A stretch of 64,000 nt of DNA from an uncultured Roseburia sp. (GTDB lineage Bacteria; Bacillota; Clostridia; Lachnospirales; Lachnospiraceae). A program made the translations under genes and the position numbers. Position 1 is the first letter of the stretch. Every line of letters starts with the position of its first letter. Below the pieces are notes generated by a model that was not told the origin of the DNA, did no database searches, and saw nothing but the letters and a program-made list of their open reading frames with translations. Below, piece by piece: positions 45,647 through 54,279 of the stretch. The DNA lies in the NCBI GenBank assembly GCA_900539115.1, contig UQAQ01000003.1, forward strand, positions 49,354-113,353, given 5' to 3'.

Positions 45647-45934
45647 CTACTTATTGTCCCTCTCATAAAATCCATTCGGACTATACTCGGACCATCGGAT
45701 ATACATTTCCTTATAATTATCTTTTATAAAATCTTGTATTTTTACAATCTCTCTATCAGTCAAAATTCCTCTCTTTTGAAGGACTGTATCTCCATTTTCT
45801 TTTACAAAAAACTTTGCTGACCCGGATTCTGTAAGTTTTCTATCACTGGCATGCACATGCATACATTCTACTGTACAAAAAGAAGTAAAATATAAATAAT
45901 AGCCAGCAATTTTAAATTCATAATATTTTGGCAT
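45647..45934 (-). CDS. DUF4160-like protein
   Basis: Small cytosolic protein of 95 residues. The start MPKYYEFKIAGYYLYFTS and the later MHVHASDRK carry the DUF4160 pattern of a short N-terminal strand followed by a His-x-His segment; the tail is helical (REIVKIQDFIKDNY). DUF4160 proteins often pair with DUF2442 or similar partners in toxin-antitoxin-like pairs. Here GGAGG precedes the ATG, which shares a base with the stop of the preceding gene (TAATG). Assignment by eye only. Confidence 0.65.
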   Translation of the reverse strand: MPKYYEFKIAGYYLYFTSFCTVECMHVHASDRKLTESGSAKFFVKENGDTVLQKRGILTDREIVKIQDFIKDNYKEMYIRWSEYSPNGFYERDNK

Positions 45935-46158
45935 TATTCATCCTCCAAAAACTTTTTATTATTGGTATAGTAATCTTTAGCAATTTGAATTTCAATATCA
46001 TCCATTGTTGTCTCTAATGTTTCACCCTCTAATGATATTACAAGTGCTTTATTTGGTCTGTTAAGATTAAGAACACGAATACCGCTTTCACATTTTGTAA
46101 AGGCGTACCCATTAATAATCATATCTGCTTCGTCTGCAATTTTTATAATATCAATCAT
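45934..46158 (-). CDS. Hypothetical small acidic protein of the DUF4160 cassette
   Basis: Unrecognised protein of 74 residues (IINGYAFTKCESGIRVLNLN, ALVISLEGETLETTMDDIEI), predicted alpha/beta with an acidic end. GGAGG lies about 12 nt before the ATG. It overlaps the upstream gene by 8 nt and the DUF4160-like gene by 1 nt, so all three are translated as a unit. Could be the antitoxin-like partner; not shown. Confidence 0.6.
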   Translation of the reverse strand: MIDIIKIADEADMIINGYAFTKCESGIRVLNLNRPNKALVISLEGETLETTMDDIEIQIAKDYYTNNKKFLEDE

Positions 46159-46426
46159 TTTCTATTTTCACCTCCTTAATTGACTTTAAAAACTCTTCTG
46201 GCAAAATATACAGGTCTTCAAGTATAGGAATCAAATCAATATATTCCTCCTCACTTTCTTGATTGTGTTTATATTTAGCCATAACAACAAGATATCCATT
46301 ATCCCATTCCTTTATCGCTGTGTATTTTTCCAAAGAATATGGTGCCTTAAATCTTATTATATAATTTCCATATCGAAACACAGTAAAATTGCCCTTATTA
46401 CTAAGGAATGCAGAATCATAATTCAT
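46151..46426 (-). CDS. Hypothetical small protein, first gene of the DUF4160 cassette
   Basis: Unrecognised protein of 91 residues, rich in Tyr, Phe and Glu (GNFTVFRYGNYIIRFKAPYS, KEWDNGYLVVMAKYKHNQ). GAGAGGTG precedes the ATG. The fold looks like a small beta sheet with a helical end. It overlaps the next gene by 8 nt. Confidence 0.6.
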   Translation of the reverse strand: MNYDSAFLSNKGNFTVFRYGNYIIRFKAPYSLEKYTAIKEWDNGYLVVMAKYKHNQESEEEYIDLIPILEDLYILPEEFLKSIKEVKIEND

Positions 46427-46507
46427 ATTTCACACCTCTCTTCCCTTTCTCCCTTTCTCCCATTCTACCACATTTTCCACCCCCTCATCAATGTTTTTTC
46501 CCATCCC

Positions 46508-46729
46508 CTACCTCGCCCATCTCCGATACTCCAGTGGTGTCATTCCATACACTTCTGAAAACACCTTTGCAAACTTGCCCTGGTTTTCATACCCGACGGC
46601 AGTTGCGATCTCAATTACTTTGAGAGTTGTTGCCTCAAGAAGTTCTGCTGCTTTTTCCATCCTCTTTCTCCGGAAATAAGCCAGATAACTTTCCCCTAAG
46701 TTTTCAAACCATTCTTTCAGAATACTTTT
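46508..46729 (-). pseudogene. Remnant of an AraC-type regulator (C-terminal HTH)
   Basis: A minus-strand frame of 73 codons without a plausible start reads LAYFRRKRMEKAAELLEATT, VIEIATAVGYENQGKFAKVF, then SEVYGMTPLEYRRWAR and stop, which is the second helix-turn-helix and closing block of AraC regulators. Upstream in another frame is a different fragment ending in VPESQYKEYKKVF, so the gene is broken and rearranged. The fragment occupies most of the 377-nt space between the small cassette and cysK. Confidence 0.75.
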
Positions 46730-46803
46730 TTATATTCCTTATATTGGCTTTCAGGGACCTTGATGACAATCTTTGAGGAAATCCCTTGCCATCGTTTTAT
46801 AAT

Positions 46804-47709
46804 TTATAAAAGACCAGTACTGAAATATCGCTCTGCACGATCCGGTAAAATGGTCACAATCACTTTATCTTTTCCGTATTTTTCAGCCATCTGCTTCGCC
46901 GTCCAAATATTCGCTCCCGAAGATACCCCTACCAAAAGCCCCTGCACTCTGGCAAGCTCCCTCGCTGTCTCAATTGCATCCTCATCAGACACTTCCACCA
47001 CATCTGTAATCAACTTTGTATCCAGCACTTCCGGGATAAACCCATCCCCAATTCCCTGAATCCGGTGAATTCCAGGTCCATCTCCACGTAGCGCCGAAAC
47101 ACCTTTTGGCTCGACCGCAACAATTTTCGTATCGGGATTTTTCTCCAGCAGGTATTTGGCAACACCCTGTAGTGTACCTCCGCTTCCCACACCGGATATA
47201 TAAATGTCAATTTTTCTGCCCAGCTGTTCACATATCTCCACGGCTGTCGTCCGATAATGGGCATCCGGGTTTGCCGGATTTACAAACTGCTGCGGCATAA
47301 AATATTTTTCCGGATCCGACTGTGCGATCTCTACGGCTTTATCCACTGCTCCGCCGATGCTGAGTTCCGGTTCTGTCAAAACCAATTCTGCACCAAACGC
47401 ACGAATTACTTTTTTGCGTTCCTCACTCATATTTTCCGGCATTACAATAATAACCTTATATCCTTTCCGCACTCCGGCAAAAGCAAGACCAATTCCTGTA
47501 TTTCCACTCGTCGGCTCAATGATCGTCATTCCCGGTTTCAGCGTTCCGTCTGCCTCTGCTACTTCGATCATATTTTTCGCAATGCGGTCTTTGACACTTC
47601 CTCCGGGATTCAAAAACTCCGCCTTTGCAAATATATTAAGTCCTGTTGTCTCTTTTAAACACATTAATGGCGTATCGCCAATCAGATCCAGTACATTATT
47701 ATAATACAT
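46804..47709 (-). CDS. cysK: Cysteine synthase A (O-acetylserine sulfhydrylase)
   Basis: PLP enzyme making cysteine from O-acetylserine and sulfide. Start at the ATG at 47709 with AAGGAG upstream, giving 301 residues. It shows LIGDTPLMCLKE, the PLP lysine in NPGGSVKDRIAKNM, the substrate loop EPTSGNTGIGLAFAG, and GVGSGGTLQGVAKYL with GLLVGVSSGANIW. The last helices match CysK length. It is followed by an AraC fragment and preceded by the PAS-domain gene. Together with serC and serA in this window it links serine to cysteine. Confidence 0.95.
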   Translation of the reverse strand: MYYNNVLDLIGDTPLMCLKETTGLNIFAKAEFLNPGGSVKDRIAKNMIEVAEADGTLKPGMTIIEPTSGNTGIGLAFAGVRKGYKVIIVMPENMSEERKKVIRAFGAELVLTEPELSIGGAVDKAVEIAQSDPEKYFMPQQFVNPANPDAHYRTTAVEICEQLGRKIDIYISGVGSGGTLQGVAKYLLEKNPDTKIVAVEPKGVSALRGDGPGIHRIQGIGDGFIPEVLDTKLITDVVEVSDEDAIETARELARVQGLLVGVSSGANIWTAKQMAEKYGKDKVIVTILPDRAERYFSTGLL

Positions 47710-47734
47710 GATAAGCTCCTTTTCTCTTTCCTTC

Positions 47735-48118
47735 TTAAACCAGCGATTTCGTAAAATCATATCGTTTGGCTGTCTCACGATCACGGTACTCGTGCTTTTC
47801 ATAATATCCGATCAACTTCTGCTCCGAATCCCGCAATGCTACCATATATACATCTTTATTCTGTTTTTCATTGTGAAATGTATAAATCATATTATTTTCT
47901 TCGCTTTCCATAAACCAACGCATCACTTTGTCTATTGTCTCACGCGAAGCCTGATTATGGCAGTTTAACAGACTTTTTCCTACAAGAGCCGCTCCACCCC
48001 ATTTGGAATAATTTTCCACTGCCGCCGGATTCATATAAACAATCTCATGTTCAAGATTACAGATCACTACCGATGCTCTGTCCTGATCGATCACACTTTG
48101 AAACATTTCATTTAACAT
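47735..48118 (-). CDS. Single PAS-domain protein
   Basis: Cytosolic protein of 127 residues from the ATG at 48118 (AAAGGAGG upstream). One PAS fold covers nearly all of it: VICNLEHEIVYMNPAAVENY, GKSLLNCH, and RDSEQKLIGYYEKHEYRDRE. No output domain is attached, so it may bind a cofactor or small molecule and signal to a partner. It lies between the TetR gene and cysK in the same direction, 43 nt after the TetR gene. Confidence 0.82.
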   Translation of the reverse strand: MLNEMFQSVIDQDRASVVICNLEHEIVYMNPAAVENYSKWGGAALVGKSLLNCHNQASRETIDKVMRWFMESEENNMIYTFHNEKQNKDVYMVALRDSEQKLIGYYEKHEYRDRETAKRYDFTKSLV

Positions 48119-48161
48119 AATTTCCTCCTTTTGCATCCAGATATGCGGACACTGTTCATCT

Positions 48162-48755
48162 CTACTCAATCCGCTTCGCAAACTTCTCTACATGTTGCTC
48201 TACCATTTTCACAACCTGCTTCTTGTCCTCCGCTCCATCGTATATGCTGTATAACAGAAAAATCGGGCCATAAAAATCCAATGCGGCCTGTCTCGCCTTC
48301 TCTTTGTCACTCATGATTCCTGCAAAAACCTCTTCCATGTAAGAAAGTGGTCCCTCTGCCAGATAGATCTGATAAAGCTGTGCCATCTCCGGATCACGGT
48401 ACTGCTCCAGCATCAGCATTTTGCGAAATTGACAGCAAAATTCATCCTCCGTCCAATGCAGAAACTGTACTTTTGTAAACTGCTTGATTTTTTCAATAGC
48501 AATATGTTTATATTCTGCAACATCTTCAAATGTTCCATCCGGCATATCATATTCTCTGGCGCGTTCCCGGTCAAGTTCATTCATCTTCTCCACAATGCTG
48601 TCCAATATCTCCTGCTTACTCTTATAATGTTTGTACAACGCCGCTTTGGTGACATTTAACTGACTTGCAATATCATTCATGGATGTGCCCTTATAACCGC
48701 TCTGCGAAAATAATTTCAGCGCCTCCTGCAAAATACGTTGTTTTGTGTCTGTCAT
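48162..48755 (-). CDS. TetR/AcrR-family regulator
   Basis: DNA-binding protein of 197 residues. The N-terminal HTH reads KQRILQEALKLFSQSGYKGT then SMNDIASQLNVTKAALYKHY, a typical TetR head; the rest is helical and binds a ligand. It diverges from the AGCS symporter gene and has its own promoter at 48789-48817. The next genes in its direction are the PAS protein and cysK, so its targets could be the symporter, the operon, or itself. Confidence 0.9.
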   Translation of the reverse strand: MTDTKQRILQEALKLFSQSGYKGTSMNDIASQLNVTKAALYKHYKSKQEILDSIVEKMNELDRERAREYDMPDGTFEDVAEYKHIAIEKIKQFTKVQFLHWTEDEFCCQFRKMLMLEQYRDPEMAQLYQIYLAEGPLSYMEEVFAGIMSDKEKARQAALDFYGPIFLLYSIYDGAEDKKQVVKMVEQHVEKFAKRIE

Positions 48756-48788
48756 CGTACCGGTCTTCCTTTCCTGTCATTCTATTCT

Positions 48789-48817
48789 ATTTTATCATTT
48801 TTCATCTTGCGTATCAA
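48789..48817 (-). promoter_or_regulatory. Promoter of the TetR gene
   Basis: Minus strand TTGATA (48817-48812), 17 nt, TAAAAT (48794-48789), 34 nt before the TetR ATG. It lies back to back with the symporter promoter, only 10 bp apart, so one bound repressor could affect both. Confidence 0.7.
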
Positions 48818-48827
48818 TAATATTTCC

Positions 48828-48856
48828 TTGAAATTTTTCCCATTTAACGATATAGT
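48828..48856 (+). promoter_or_regulatory. Promoter of the AGCS symporter gene
   Basis: TTGAAA (48828-48833), 17 nt, TATAGT (48851-48856), 38 nt before the ATG. Confidence 0.7.
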
Positions 48857-48893
48857 ATAAATATATCATCAAACAACTTTAAGGAGAAAACCA

Positions 48894-50318
48894 ATGTGGA
48901 AAACAATCAACGATATTCTCAATAGTATCGACAATTTTGTCTGGGGCGTCCCCCTCATGATACTGATTCTTGCCGGCGGTATTTTATTAACGATCCGTCT
49001 CGGTGTTATGCAGATCCGGAAGCTGCCACTTGCCCTCAAGTGGATGGTAAAAAATGAAGAAGGCGGCGAGGGAGAAATTTCCAGTTTCTCTGCTCTTTGT
49101 ACCGCTTTAAGTGCGACAATCGGAACCGGTAATATTGTCGGCGTTGCTACTGCCGTCGGAACCGGCGGACCGGGTGCTCTTTTTTGGATGGTCGTAACGG
49201 CCTTTTTCGGTATGTCCACCAAATTTGCCGAAGGACTTCTCGCCGTAAAATACCGTGTTGTCGGAAAAGACGGACACAGTCTCGGCGGTCCCTTTTATTA
49301 CATTGAACTGGGAATGGGCAAAAAATGGAAGTGGCTCGCTAAACTTTTTGCCTTCTTTGGCGTATGTGTTGGTCTTTTTGGAATCGGAACATTCAGTCAG
49401 GTAAATGGTATTTCCAGTGCCGTACATAACTTTTTTGACCCAAATGATCTTCATTGTGTCAAATTGCTTCCGTTTTTAGGCGAATACTCCTGGTCTGTTA
49501 TCATTTCATCCTTAGTATTGTCAATTTGTGTAGCTACGGTATTGATCGGTGGAATCAAACGAATTGCTAATGTAAGCCAGATCATTGTGCCGTTTATGGC
49601 GATCATTTATTTTGCATTTGCTGCCATCTTAATTATTGGCAATATTACTGCTATCCCAAGTGCAATTGCGGTCATTGTAAAGGCTGCATTTTCTCCAAAA
49701 GCAGTTACCGGCGGTGTCGTCGGAAGCATATTTGTGGCAATGCAAAAAGGTATCGCACGAGGTATCTTTTCCAATGAAGCCGGCCTTGGTAGTGCCCCAA
49801 TCGCAGCTGCAGCCGCTCAGACAAAAGAACCTGTTCGTCAGGGTCTTGTAAGTATGACAGGAACGTTTATCGACACCATCGTCATTTGTACACTGACCGG
49901 TTTATCCATCGTATTGACCGGTGCATGGCAGGTACCCGGATTAGAAGGTGTAGACGTTACTACCTATGCTTTCCAACAGGGACTTCCGTTCCCACCTCAG
50001 ATCTCCGCTTTTATCTTAATGCTCTGCCTGGTATTTTTTGCCTTTACGACAATTCTTGGCTGGGATTATTACAGCGAACGCTGCCTGGAATATTTAAGCG
50101 GTGGCAACATAAAGCACGTAAAAATTTTCCGTTGGATCTACATCCTCGCTGTATTTATCGGGCCTTATATGACCGTAAGCGCAGTATGGACGATTGCAGA
50201 TATCTTTAACGGATTGATGGCAATTCCAAATATGATTGCTATTTTTGCCTTAAGTGGCGTCGTAGCAAAAGAAACAAGAGATTTCTTCCAACGACATAAA
50301 GAAGGTAAAATTAAATAA
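48894..50318 (+). CDS. Sodium:alanine symporter (AGCS family)
   Basis: Membrane importer of 474 residues, using the sodium gradient to take up alanine or glycine. Eleven or so helices; the family signature is seen as GIFSNEAGLGSAPIAAAAAQ, and SALCTALSATIGTGNIVGVA, FWMVVTAFFGMSTKFAEGLL and WDYYSERCLEYL are also typical. AAGGAGA lies 7 nt before the ATG. Monocistronic, with a terminator after it, and divergent from the TetR gene. The amino-acid specificity (Ala, Gly, or D-Ala) is not determined. Confidence 0.93.
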   Translation: MWKTINDILNSIDNFVWGVPLMILILAGGILLTIRLGVMQIRKLPLALKWMVKNEEGGEGEISSFSALCTALSATIGTGNIVGVATAVGTGGPGALFWMVVTAFFGMSTKFAEGLLAVKYRVVGKDGHSLGGPFYYIELGMGKKWKWLAKLFAFFGVCVGLFGIGTFSQVNGISSAVHNFFDPNDLHCVKLLPFLGEYSWSVIISSLVLSICVATVLIGGIKRIANVSQIIVPFMAIIYFAFAAILIIGNITAIPSAIAVIVKAAFSPKAVTGGVVGSIFVAMQKGIARGIFSNEAGLGSAPIAAAAAQTKEPVRQGLVSMTGTFIDTIVICTLTGLSIVLTGAWQVPGLEGVDVTTYAFQQGLPFPPQISAFILMLCLVFFAFTTILGWDYYSERCLEYLSGGNIKHVKIFRWIYILAVFIGPYMTVSAVWTIADIFNGLMAIPNMIAIFALSGVVAKETRDFFQRHKEGKIK

Positions 50319-50335
50319 TATGCGTTAAATAAAAA

Positions 50336-50373
50336 ATGTCTCTGTTATCCGGTTTGACGGATACAGGGACATT
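50336..50373 (+). terminator. Intrinsic terminator after the symporter gene
   Basis: TGTCTCTGTTATCC and GGATACAGGGACA form a stem (one wobble, one bulge) with an 8-nt loop, followed by an AT-rich tail. It separates the symporter gene from the convergent hypothetical gene. Confidence 0.65.
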
Positions 50374-50410
50374 AATATTCTTTGCACTTATCTCTTATTC
50401 TCTCTGCCGT

Positions 50411-51091
50411 CTACCGACGCCATTTTAAATCTTTTCCTTTTATAACCTTCTTTTTCTCAAGTGCTGCAACATACTTTTTATACCGCTTTTTTGTCACTTT
50501 TTTCCCATTTACCTTATACACATAATGGTATGGATACACATCTTCTTCAGCAAGTCTATTGCGCCATGATTTTGATGCCGTTTCTTTTACCTTATTTCCT
50601 TTAACCCGGAAAAACTCTATGTAGTAATTATCGTTATGTCCTCCGGTCCAAGAAACAAGGCCTTTCGCCGGATAAATTTTCAGACCACCGCCATATTTAT
50701 TCCAGGCTAGCCCCTTTACCTTACTTCCTTTTAAAGTATAAATGGAATAATTATAATAAGAGCCGTGAACGATCAATTCGTCTATCCCATTTTGGTCGAT
50801 ATCATAAAAGCAGTATTTATACGCAAACCTGCCATCTTCTTGAACATAATTCATGTCATTTTTTTCCTCTTTCATCGCTTTCACATAATAATTGTGCTCT
50901 GGTTTATTATCCGGTGTCTTATCCTTACTTTTCGCCAACACATGCTCAAACTTACCATAATGCAGAATCGCATTATCTGCGCTTGAAAAACAAGAAAAGC
51001 ACATTATAATAACAAAAGTAGTCAACGAAACAATAAACGTTCCCGCTATCACAACAATTATCCTTTTGATGGTTTTAAACACCTTCTCCAT
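50411..51091 (-). CDS. Hypothetical membrane-anchored surface protein
   Basis: Unrecognised protein of 226 residues. One N-terminal helix (about 11-36) looks like an anchor or signal; the rest is extracellular. FYDIDQNGIDELIVHG is an EF-hand/dockerin-like Asp/Asn loop of the kind found in secreted Firmicute proteins, where it can bind calcium. The C-terminus is very rich in Lys (YKKYVAALEKKKVIKGKDLK), which may bind anionic wall polymers. It lies 9 nt after the thioredoxin-like gene in the same direction. Confidence 0.6.
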   Translation of the reverse strand: MEKVFKTIKRIIVVIAGTFIVSLTTFVIIMCFSCFSSADNAILHYGKFEHVLAKSKDKTPDNKPEHNYYVKAMKEEKNDMNYVQEDGRFAYKYCFYDIDQNGIDELIVHGSYYNYSIYTLKGSKVKGLAWNKYGGGLKIYPAKGLVSWTGGHNDNYYIEFFRVKGNKVKETASKSWRNRLAEEDVYPYHYVYKVNGKKVTKKRYKKYVAALEKKKVIKGKDLKWRR

Positions 51092-51100
51092 ATTATCTGT

Positions 51101-51352
51101 TTACATCTCCTTTAAGGCATTCATTACCAAGCCTGTTTCAAACGTTGTCCCTTGTACTACCATTTTGCCATCTACAAGTAATGCCGGCATTTGCCGAATT
51201 CCCAATCGCGAAATTTCTTTTTCATCATTTACTTCCTCGATGGTAATCATCTCTTTTCTGTTACGAAACGCCTTTTGAACAATACCAATTAATTCAAAAT
51301 ATTTATCGCAGCCTCTTCCAATAACCTTTACATTCAACAAATCTTTTTTCAT
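51101..51352 (-). CDS. Thioredoxin-like small protein with one active-site Cys
   Basis: Cytosolic protein of 83 residues from the ATG at 51352 (GGAGG 9 nt upstream). It resembles the small redox-active disulfide family of thioredoxin folds: a first strand NVKVIGRGCDKYFELIGIVQ and the cis-Pro loop GIRQMPALLVDGK. The usual CxxC reads CDKY (15-18), so the second Cys is replaced by Tyr; a dithiol exchange is therefore unlikely, but a glutathione- or thiol-bound monothiol role remains possible. Confidence 0.72.
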   Translation of the reverse strand: MKKDLLNVKVIGRGCDKYFELIGIVQKAFRNRKEMITIEEVNDEKEISRLGIRQMPALLVDGKMVVQGTTFETGLVMNALKEM

Positions 51353-51545
51353 CGTTGTCATCCTCCATTCTTTCATTATAATTTTTTCACTTTTATTCTT
51401 ATCTTGTCCTTCAGACAAAATCTTCCATATAATCTATTTTACATCAAATACCTGCCAATTGAAAGAGAAATTTTAAATTTTTAAACAAACTTTTCCATTT
51501 TCATTCGACCAAAAATACGCCGTATATCCACTTACCATGAATAGT

Positions 51546-51743
51546 TTAGGTAATCTGAATCCCTCCATTCTCCGCATATTTATATAGCAAATGTACATTG
51601 CTATGCAGAAGTTCTTCAAACATCGCTATTTCTTCATCCGAATATCCATGCCTGTCTGTCCACTTATAATCAGGCAGCTCACATCTTGCCGAATCAAATC
51701 CATTTTCTGTTGGACGTTCAAAATTAACTTTTTGTTCACTCAT
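51546..51743 (-). CDS. Small hypothetical protein next to the mobile segment
   Basis: Unrecognised frame of 65 codons (DSARCELPDYKWTDRHGYSD, EIAMFEELLHSNVHLLYKYA). Codon use and helical propensity look protein-like, but the ribosome site is weak. It lies between the host thioredoxin-like gene and the recombinase terminator. It could be the end of a gene interrupted by the element, or a real small gene. Confidence 0.4.
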   Translation of the reverse strand: MSEQKVNFERPTENGFDSARCELPDYKWTDRHGYSDEEIAMFEELLHSNVHLLYKYAENGGIQIT

Positions 51744-51773
51744 GAGATAATATCATAATCCTAATATAAAACA

Positions 51774-51810
51774 AAATTCTCGTTGGCGAGAATCTCACCA
51801 ACGAGAATTT
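51774..51810 (-). terminator. Intrinsic terminator after the recombinase gene
   Basis: AAATTCTCGTTGG (51774-51786) and CCAACGAGAATTT (51798-51810) are perfect 13-nt inverted copies with an 11-nt loop; on the minus strand TTTTGTTTT follows. It ends the recombinase transcript. Confidence 0.75.
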
Positions 51811-51828
51811 CATTCTATTTATCAGGCA

Positions 51829-53577
51829 TTACATGCCTAATTTGTCTTTATTATTACTTCTGCGCAATTGCTGCCTGTGCTGCGGTTCTATATCAGAGTA
51901 AAAGGATTCGTGGCCAGTATCATCAGTCAGTACGCATGCATCAGTTTGAGAAACTGTATGTTTATTTACTCTCCCCTTGACTTCTAATATAACATCATCG
52001 GGAGAAATATTCAACTTCCAAATAAAATAGTCTTTATGAACTTCAATTTGATCCACAAAGTTATCAATGACCTCATCCGGCAAATGTGCTGTATCAAACT
52101 CAAAATCACGCTCTAATCCAGCTTTCAGAAGTTGTATTTTCTTTTCATACAAATCTTCTTCTAGGTCTTCTTGTTCATCATATTCAGCAAGTTTTTCCTG
52201 TAACTTCTGTTGCTCTTTAAGAAGTTCCTCTCTTTTTTCATCATATCGCTCCTTTTCAATCTCCCCATTCATTCTCATGTTGAGAAGATTATCATATCGA
52301 TTATTCCACGCTTCCATTTTTCTTTGCAATGCCTGATACTCTACAATATGTGAATCATCAGATTCTTCTTTGCAACAGGAATCAATCATTTCATTACAAA
52401 TCTTAATGATTGCTTTCTTATTCCCCCAAAACTTCTTGAATATAACATCAGCCATAGCCTCTAGTTTCCATCGTGGCACTATCTTTATATCGCAGCATCC
52501 TTCTATGCTAAGTCCCTTTTTTTGTCGAGTCTTTATGCTCCCCATCTTAATCTGACCATAGCATTGATATGCCCACTGTTTCGGTTTATCCTTCCCCGTA
52601 TGCCATACAACCCTGTTGAATGTGTTTCCACATTGACATTTCAGTTTCCGACACCAGACATCTGGAGAGTGTTTTACACCTCTTCTTCTTTCTCCACTCT
52701 CTCCTGTTTTTAGATGTACAGAATTTAAATCCTTAATTTTTTGAGCCTGTTCAAATTGCTCTTTGGAAATAATCGGAGTATGAGTTCCTTCCACAACCAC
52801 CTGATCTACATCTCCAAAATTATTTATTTTCTTTTGCTCCAAGAAATCTGGAACATATTGCTTCCTATATACAATAACACCGCAATAAAATGGATTTTTT
52901 AGTATCCTTGTAACATTACTCGGATGCCATCGTTTCAATCCAGTAGCAGTCAGGCGATTCTCTGCCTCAAGTTGATAGCAAATTTTGTTTGCTCCATTTC
53001 CTTCCACATATAAATCAAAAATTCTACGAACCGTTGCAGCCTGTTCTTCATTTACCACTAAATCTTTACCAATTCGGTCATATCCTAATATATTTCCATT
53101 TCCATATAGCACACCATTTTCAAAAGACACCTTTTGTCCTGCCTTTACTCGCTGTGATATCTTTTTACTTTCATTTTGCGCCATCGTAGCCATAATCGTA
53201 AGCCGGAACTCTCCATCTTCATCTTTTATGGTCCATATATTGTCCTCTGTAAAATATACTTCAACGCCTTGCCGTTTCAGTATTCTTGTCTGTTGAAGTG
53301 TATCTACTGTATTCCTTGCAAATCTCGATACCTCTCTAGTAATAATCAAATCAAATTTACCGGCCGAAGCATCTTCCATCATCCGTACAAAACTACGTCT
53401 CTTTTTTACCGATGTGCCGGTAACTCCTTCATCTATATATCTATCATACAATTCCCACTCTGGATGCCTCTCCAATATATCATCATAATATTGAATTTGA
53501 TTTTCTAAGGCAGAAATCTGTGCCTCGTGTTCGGTGGAAACTCTTGCATATATAGCTACAATTCGTCTCTTTTCCAT
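51829..53577 (-). CDS. Large serine recombinase
   Basis: Site-specific integrase of 582 residues from the ATG at 53577 (AAAGGAGAAG upstream). The resolvase domain has the catalytic Ser in VAIYARVSTEHEAQ, then ITREVSRFARNTVDTLQQTR; the Recombinase domain has ILGYDRIG, WHPSNVTRILKNPFYCGVIV; a zinc ribbon follows (CRKLKCQCG) and a coiled coil (about 430-500). Such enzymes insert and excise elements without needing homology. The gene sits at the element's left end, the usual place. A 58-residue protein gene lies upstream in the same direction and may be an excision factor. Confidence 0.92.
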   Translation of the reverse strand: MEKRRIVAIYARVSTEHEAQISALENQIQYYDDILERHPEWELYDRYIDEGVTGTSVKKRRSFVRMMEDASAGKFDLIITREVSRFARNTVDTLQQTRILKRQGVEVYFTEDNIWTIKDEDGEFRLTIMATMAQNESKKISQRVKAGQKVSFENGVLYGNGNILGYDRIGKDLVVNEEQAATVRRIFDLYVEGNGANKICYQLEAENRLTATGLKRWHPSNVTRILKNPFYCGVIVYRKQYVPDFLEQKKINNFGDVDQVVVEGTHTPIISKEQFEQAQKIKDLNSVHLKTGESGERRRGVKHSPDVWCRKLKCQCGNTFNRVVWHTGKDKPKQWAYQCYGQIKMGSIKTRQKKGLSIEGCCDIKIVPRWKLEAMADVIFKKFWGNKKAIIKICNEMIDSCCKEESDDSHIVEYQALQRKMEAWNNRYDNLLNMRMNGEIEKERYDEKREELLKEQQKLQEKLAEYDEQEDLEEDLYEKKIQLLKAGLERDFEFDTAHLPDEVIDNFVDQIEVHKDYFIWKLNISPDDVILEVKGRVNKHTVSQTDACVLTDDTGHESFYSDIEPQHRQQLRRSNNKDKLGM

Positions 53578-53628
53578 CCTACACTTCTCCTTTGCATTTT
53601 TACTAGTTTTCACAACATTATTGTATCA

Positions 53629-53805
53629 TCATTTATTATCAAATGCAAGTACTTTATCCTTATATTTTTCAACCATATCACTATAAGCCTTACGAGATAT
53701 TTTACCTTCTTTACAATATTTCTTCATAATAAAAAGTGCTAATGTATGATTCATTTGTTCTTTTGAGCACTCTAACAACTTTTTATTTTCGTTTCTTACC
53801 TCCAT
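53629..53805 (-). CDS. Small basic/acidic helical protein upstream of the recombinase
   Basis: Unrecognised protein of 58 residues from the ATG at 53805 (AGGAGG 8 nt upstream; a TTG 6 nt earlier is poorly spaced). Sequence such as LALFIMKKYCKEGKISRKAY and DMVEKYKDKVLAF resembles a SHOCT-type two-helix module. It ends 51 nt before the recombinase gene in the same direction. Could be a recombination directionality factor; not shown. Confidence 0.55.
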   Translation of the reverse strand: MEVRNENKKLLECSKEQMNHTLALFIMKKYCKEGKISRKAYSDMVEKYKDKVLAFDNK

Positions 53806-53898
53806 GTCCAAAACCTCCTTTGCCTATTTCTGCTTGCAACAATTTATAATCCTATCTATTGTAAATTCTTACAAACAGAAATCACTCAAATCTCCAGT

Positions 53899-54175
53899 TG
53901 AAATCATCAGTGGTTATGGTTAGTAACCCACTCGGGACTTGCACCCTCTTCTCTTGGACCCTTACGGGGAGTATCATTATCACAGAACAGTCGCAACCAC
54001 GGAATCACCACAATTCCTATTTTGCATGGATGTTATCGCTCCCGGCATCTCACATCAGGTGGACATTCAAAGATGAAAACACATTCTCATCCCATCAATC
54101 CTATCCTTACCGATCCTGGCGCATCTGCGGCACGGCGCAATGCGTAACTGTTCCTCATGTCCGATGAAATCATCA
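53899..54175. repeat. Non-coding, structured-looking segment between 11-bp direct repeats
   Basis: TGAAATCATCA occurs at 53899-53909 and 54165-54175, bounding a 266-bp unit. The unit has no convincing gene, is more GC-rich than the genes around it, and can form several stems; one is GTGGTTA with TAACCCAC near 53910-53932. It fills most of the 535-nt gap between the small protein and the XRE gene. It may be a structured RNA or a small inserted element. I do not recognise the family. Confidence 0.45.
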
Positions 54176-54279
54176 TATTTAGTTGTATGTGTCTGACAGG
54201 AACTTCCTTTTCTGTGGACACATCTAAATTATAAATGTGTATTTCCCTCTTGCAAAGAGCATATATATCGGATACTATT

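Noticed and set aside
53940..53980. A tRNA or group II intron piece
   Set aside because: The minus strand has GGGTGCAAGTCCC, similar to a T-loop or intron stretch, but no cloverleaf, no domain V and no reverse transcriptase gene could be built around it.
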